In this document: positions 6,347-8,449 of the stretch, piece after piece
Layout: each line of letters begins with the position of its first letter
How positions within the stretch are numbered: position 1 is the stretch's first letter
From: Prevotellaceae bacterium
Lineage (GTDB): Bacteria > Bacteroidota > Bacteroidia > Bacteroidales > Bacteroidaceae
Direction: 5' to 3'
DNA length: 8,449 nucleotides
Assembly (NCBI GenBank): GCA_030523505.1
Contig: JAUNIK010000102.1
Location: 1 to 8,449, forward strand
Program-made: the position numbers and the translations under genes
The notes under the pieces: model-generated
Databases searched by the model: none
The model's input: only the letters and a program-made list of their open reading frames with translations
What the model was told of the DNA's origin: nothing

Positions 6347-7240
6347 ATGCTCAAAGGCGATTCCAAATTCATCCTTATGCTTGCCTGTCTCATGATAGGC
6401 GGCATGATACTCTTCTTCATTGTTGACAGAGGAGTGAGGGATGCAACTCCGGAAATCGCCATTGCTGATACCACCATTGCCCATTCTCAGGATTCCCTTG
6501 CCGACGAATCACCCACCATCGCCAGGGACCTCCGTCCGTTCGACCCAAACACTGCCGACAGCAACACGCTCCTGTCGCTTGGTCTGCCTTCATGGATGGT
6601 GAAGGGAATGCTCAAATACAGGGCCAAGGGCGGTGTGTACTCCTCACCAGAAGATTTCGCCCGTGTGCCAGGACTGACGGTAAAACAATATAAGGAACTT
6701 CTGCCTTATATCGTCATCGGTGATGACTACAAACCAGCCAGCACACTTGTTGGGGAGCGTCGAGGATACAATGGTCGGCAGTCATCGGAATCTTCCATCC
6801 CGTCAGATGAGAGTCATGCCGTAAACTATCCTCGTCAGGAGAAGATGCAACCAACGGAACATCTGTCTGTAAACACTGCTGATACCAACGCCTTGAAGCG
6901 AGTTCCGGGTATAGGCAGTTATTTTGCAAGGAAGATTGTTGAGAAAAGGGAGAAACTTGGCGGTTTTGTGTCCCTCGACCAGTTGCTCGAGATAAAGAAC
7001 TTCCCTGAGTCAGCCTTGTCTTATTTCATTATTCCCGAAGGAGGCGTGAAGAAGATCAATGTCAACACTGCCAGTTTCAAAACTCTGAGTGCCCATCCTT
7101 TGATAGGCTATCAGCGCACCAAGACCATCATCGACTATCGTCGTCTCAAAGGGCGTATCACCTCAATGTCCCATTTGGTAGCATTGCTCCATTACACTCC
7201 CGAAGAAGCCCAACTCCTGTCGGAGTATATTGAGTTCTAA
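6347..7240 (+). CDS. Membrane-anchored protein with three ComEA-like helix-hairpin-helix units
   Basis: The 297-residue protein has one N-terminal membrane segment (about 8-26, FILMLACLMIGGMILFFIV), an Asp/Ser/Thr-rich spacer to about 62, and three ComEA-type units. Unit 1 (64-124) starts DPNTAD and has a hairpin at LGLPSW. Unit 2 (173-229) starts SVNTAD and keeps the classic VPGIG hairpin (186-190) with the ARKIVEKREKLGGF helix. Unit 3 (237-297) starts NVNTAS with a degenerate PLIG hairpin. A polar linker (125-172) separates units 1 and 2. Helix-hairpin-helix units bind the DNA backbone without sequence preference, and ComEA is the periplasmic DNA receptor in competence. ComEA usually has one such unit. 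DNA binding outside the cytoplasm is therefore plausible, but no competence gene lies nearby, so DNA uptake is not shown. The start is the only ATG before the membrane segment. The gene converges on the BACON-like gene through a shared terminator. Confidence 0.85.
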   Translation: MLKGDSKFILMLACLMIGGMILFFIVDRGVRDATPEIAIADTTIAHSQDSLADESPTIARDLRPFDPNTADSNTLLSLGLPSWMVKGMLKYRAKGGVYSSPEDFARVPGLTVKQYKELLPYIVIGDDYKPASTLVGERRGYNGRQSSESSIPSDESHAVNYPRQEKMQPTEHLSVNTADTNALKRVPGIGSYFARKIVEKREKLGGFVSLDQLLEIKNFPESALSYFIIPEGGVKKINVNTASFKTLSAHPLIGYQRTKTIIDYRRLKGRITSMSHLVALLHYTPEEAQLLSEYIEF

Positions 7241-7245
7241 TAATC

Positions 7246-7283
7246 AAACAGGCTGAGCACCACCACCGATGCCCAGCCTGTTT
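7246..7283. terminator. Shared terminator of the helix-hairpin-helix and BACON-like genes
   Basis: AAACAGGCTG (7246-7255) pairs with CAGCCTGTTT (7274-7283), ten pairs around an 18-base loop. The plus strand continues TGCTTTATTT; the minus strand continues GATTATTAGA. It starts six bases after the left gene's stop and ends five before the right gene's stop, so it probably works both ways. Confidence 0.8.
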
Positions 7284-7287
7284 TGCT

Positions 7288-7752
7288 TTATTTCCCGCTT
7301 TGTTTGAATGCGAAGGTATAGAAAATGTCGCCGGCGGTGACGGTGATGTCTGCCTTGCGTTCAGTGCCGTCGTTAGGCTGGAACACCACTTCGAGGACTG
7401 CATCCTTCTTTGCCGTAACCTCAATCCAGTTGTAGGCAAAGTGATGCCAGTCGCGCTCAAAGTTAGGGTTATTGGCATTCTCTTCATACACCTCGCACAA
7501 ATGCCACACCTGTCCATCATATTCAAACCGGCCGTCACCAATCCAGAATCCGTTGTAGTTCTTGCAGTGGAAGGTATATGTGCCACCCTCTGCTGGTACG
7601 AGATAGAAGCTGGAGTTATTCTCCTTCACTACCTGATAATCCGTTTTATCCCATTTCATAGGTGGCCAATCCCCATCCATAGGAGTGTTATCACAACTGC
7701 AAATTGCCAGTACAGCCAATAGCGCAAATAATAAGCGTCTCATAGTTTTCAT
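7288..7752 (-). CDS. Small BACON-like lipoprotein
   Basis: The 154-residue protein has a lipoprotein signal peptide with RR before the core and the box AICSC (Cys20). After a DWPPMKWD segment (28-35) common in Bacteroidales lipoproteins, residues about 38-154 look like one BACON-type beta sandwich: EGGTYTFHCKN, a Trp-containing strand (FWIG), NWIEVTAKK, VVFQPNDGTERKADITVTAGD, and a final FAFKQSG. The sequence of Trp, N/R-containing loop, ITVT and terminal Q-G strand is what defines BACON domains. BACON domains occur at the N-terminus of Bacteroidetes glycoside hydrolases and some surface lipoproteins; they act as spacers or bind mucin or glycan. No catalytic domain is attached. The start could also be the ATG at 7743. 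A GH5 gene on the same strand ends 189 bases upstream, but a hairpin repeat and an AT-rich gap separate them, so co-transcription is uncertain. Lipid anchoring is well supported; the BACON call is moderate. Confidence 0.75.
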   Translation of the reverse strand: MKTMRRLLFALLAVLAICSCDNTPMDGDWPPMKWDKTDYQVVKENNSSFYLVPAEGGTYTFHCKNYNGFWIGDGRFEYDGQVWHLCEVYEENANNPNFERDWHHFAYNWIEVTAKKDAVLEVVFQPNDGTERKADITVTAGDIFYTFAFKQSGK

Positions 7753-7774
7753 AATCCTGAGTTATTTATTTGTT

Positions 7775-7806
7775 CATTATATACTTTCTATATATATAAA
7801 TCCAAA
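7775..7806 (-). promoter_or_regulatory. Possible promoter of the BACON-like lipoprotein gene
   Basis: On the minus strand TTTG (7803-7806) and TATATAATG (7775-7783) are 19 bases apart within a very AT-rich stretch. The -33 fits but the -7 matches TAnnTTTG only in part. The ATG lies about 22 bases downstream of it. Confidence 0.3.
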
Positions 7807-7870
7807 AACAGTCAAAATACTGCACCGGCATAGCAACTTTTTTTGTTTTTTTTCTTCAAGACATTTAAAA

Positions 7871-7910
7871 GGCCTCCCCATTACGGGGGAGGTGCCCCTT
7901 TATGGGGCGG
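7871..7910. repeat. Double-hairpin repeat at the GH5 3' end, probable terminator
   Basis: Stem 1 is CCTCCCC (7873-7879) with GGGGAGG (7886-7892). Stem 2 is GCCCC (7894-7898) with GGGGC (7904-7908). On the minus strand stem 1 is followed by CCTTTTAAA, a reasonable terminator for the GH5 gene that stops at 7942. The tandem stem pair followed by GGAGAGGGTCTG resembles dispersed intergenic repeats that I recall from Bacteroidetes genomes; copy number cannot be judged from one copy. Confidence 0.6.
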
Positions 7911-7941
7911 AGAGGGTCTGTGGGTCCGCTGGTGAGGGTCT

Positions 7942-8449
7942 TTACTCCTCCGGTGCCCTATCGTAAATGCTCTGCAGAGTATATGTAGAGTCGTTATTGC
8001 AGAAGGCGCCCACCATGAGTTTCACAATCTCTTCACCGTTGGCGATCCACTCGCCATTACCGTGGTTGATGAGTCCGAAAGCATCATCGCCAGCAAGGTC
8101 GTAGCCGTTGTCCCAGAAGAAAGCACCCATCTTATGATCGCGGAATGCCTTGCACACATACTCGAGATAGTACTTGCGGAAAGCCTCTGCATGCTCGGTA
8201 GTGCGATGAACACAGCCGAACTCGCCGAAATATACCGGAATGCCGTTCTTCACATATTTCTCATAGAGGCGGTCGAGCATACCAGTGTATGTGCTCTCGT
8301 CAGTGCCAGGCACGATGTCCTTACCGGTGTGTCCCCATTCACTGTGCTTTCCCGAACCGGCATAGTCCCATGGGTCGTAGCTGTGAACAGCAATGAGAAT
8401 GCGGTTTGGTGTCTTATCCTCAGGAATGACGAGGTTGTTGATGGTCAGG
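7942..8449 (-). CDS. GH5 cellulase-family glycoside hydrolase, C-terminal part (partial)
   Basis: The frame runs open from the right edge to a TAA at 7942, giving 168 C-terminal residues; the start lies outside. NRILIAVHSYDPWDYAG (His codon 8383-8385) matches the GH5 strand with the conserved His-x-Tyr. GIPVYFGEFG carries the catalytic nucleophile Glu at 8221-8223. AFFWDNGYDLAGDDAFGLIN has the Trp that lines the active site in this clan. The acid/base Glu, expected earlier in the barrel, is not in the window. The WDNG...FGLI pattern and the YTLQSIYDRAP tail are most like subfamily GH5_4, which includes endoglucanases and xyloglucanases; the subfamily is inferred from memory of the motifs. A GTG at 8313 could be mistaken for a start, but the GH5 fold clearly continues upstream. 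Substrate is probably a beta-1,4-linked glucan. A double-hairpin repeat lies 32 bases past the stop. Confidence 0.88.
   Translation of the reverse strand, partial: LTINNLVIPEDKTPNRILIAVHSYDPWDYAGSGKHSEWGHTGKDIVPGTDESTYTGMLDRLYEKYVKNGIPVYFGEFGCVHRTTEHAEAFRKYYLEYVCKAFRDHKMGAFFWDNGYDLAGDDAFGLINHGNGEWIANGEEIVKLMVGAFCNNDSTYTLQSIYDRAPEE

Noticed and set aside
6216..7962. Shared protein ending (DQAPEE in the OmpA-lipoprotein, DRAPEE in GH5)
   Set aside because: The match is six residues with one difference in unrelated folds, and the surrounding sequence shows no similarity.
7942..8313. Complete small gene starting at the GTG at 8313
   Set aside because: The frame continues without a stop to the window edge and the upstream codons encode a conserved GH5 strand, so this is the 3' part of a larger gene.

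Overview
The window looks like chromosomal DNA of a Bacteroidales bacterium, most likely Prevotellaceae (Prevotella/Segatella-like). Three intergenic gaps carry the Bacteroidetes -7 promoter element TAnnTTTG, one of them with a -33 TTTG at 20-bp spacing. No gene has a clear Shine-Dalgarno sequence. The proteins are typical of the group: a SusE/SusF-like tail, OmpA-domain envelope proteins, a lipoprotein GH116-type glycosidase, a CarboxypepD_reg-like protein, a BACON-like lipoprotein and a GH5 cellulase-like enzyme. No RNA gene, insertion sequence, phage gene or CRISPR array was seen, and no gene-free stretch exceeds 300 bases.

Layout. Positions 2-97 (+) are the last 31 codons of a gene whose end resembles SusE/SusF. 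A strong hairpin (107-135) separates it from an OmpA-type porin gene (147-1256, +). A bidirectional terminator (1282-1313) lies between ompA and a convergent gene for an 838-residue GH116/DUF608-family lipoprotein (1324-3840, -). A 269-bp divergent gap (3841-4109) holds promoters facing both ways. The one to the right drives an exported protein with a CarboxypepD_reg-like domain (4110-5156, +). Next come a G-rich dispersed repeat, two tandem dyads and a very good promoter, followed by an OmpA-domain lipoprotein with a long coiled coil (5364-6233, +) and its terminator. A membrane-anchored protein with three ComEA-like helix-hairpin-helix units follows (6347-7240, +). It converges through a shared hairpin on a small BACON-like lipoprotein gene (7288-7752, -). 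The window ends inside a GH5 glycoside hydrolase gene (7942 to past 8449, -) with a double-hairpin repeat at its 3' end.

How the genes fit together. Almost every product is exported or envelope-bound. Two proteins carry OmpA-type peptidoglycan-binding domains, one on a beta barrel and one on a lipid anchor, and probably tie the outer membrane to the wall. Both use a narrow, C-ending codon set suggesting high expression. The SusE/F-like tail, the GH116-type lipoprotein, the GH5 enzyme and the BACON-like lipoprotein point to a glycan-degrading lifestyle. They are spread over both strands with separate promoters and terminators, so they are not one visible polysaccharide utilization locus. Most genes look like single transcription units.

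No clearly new multi-gene system is evident. The best leads are regulatory: two tandem dyads abutting the -33 element of the OmpA-lipoprotein promoter, a hairpin at the predicted 5' end of that mRNA, and a perfect stem just before the ompA start. At protein level the leads are the three-unit helix-hairpin-helix protein, the short inter-catalytic spacing in the GH116-type enzyme, and a BACON-like domain encoded as a separate lipoprotein beside a GH5 gene.
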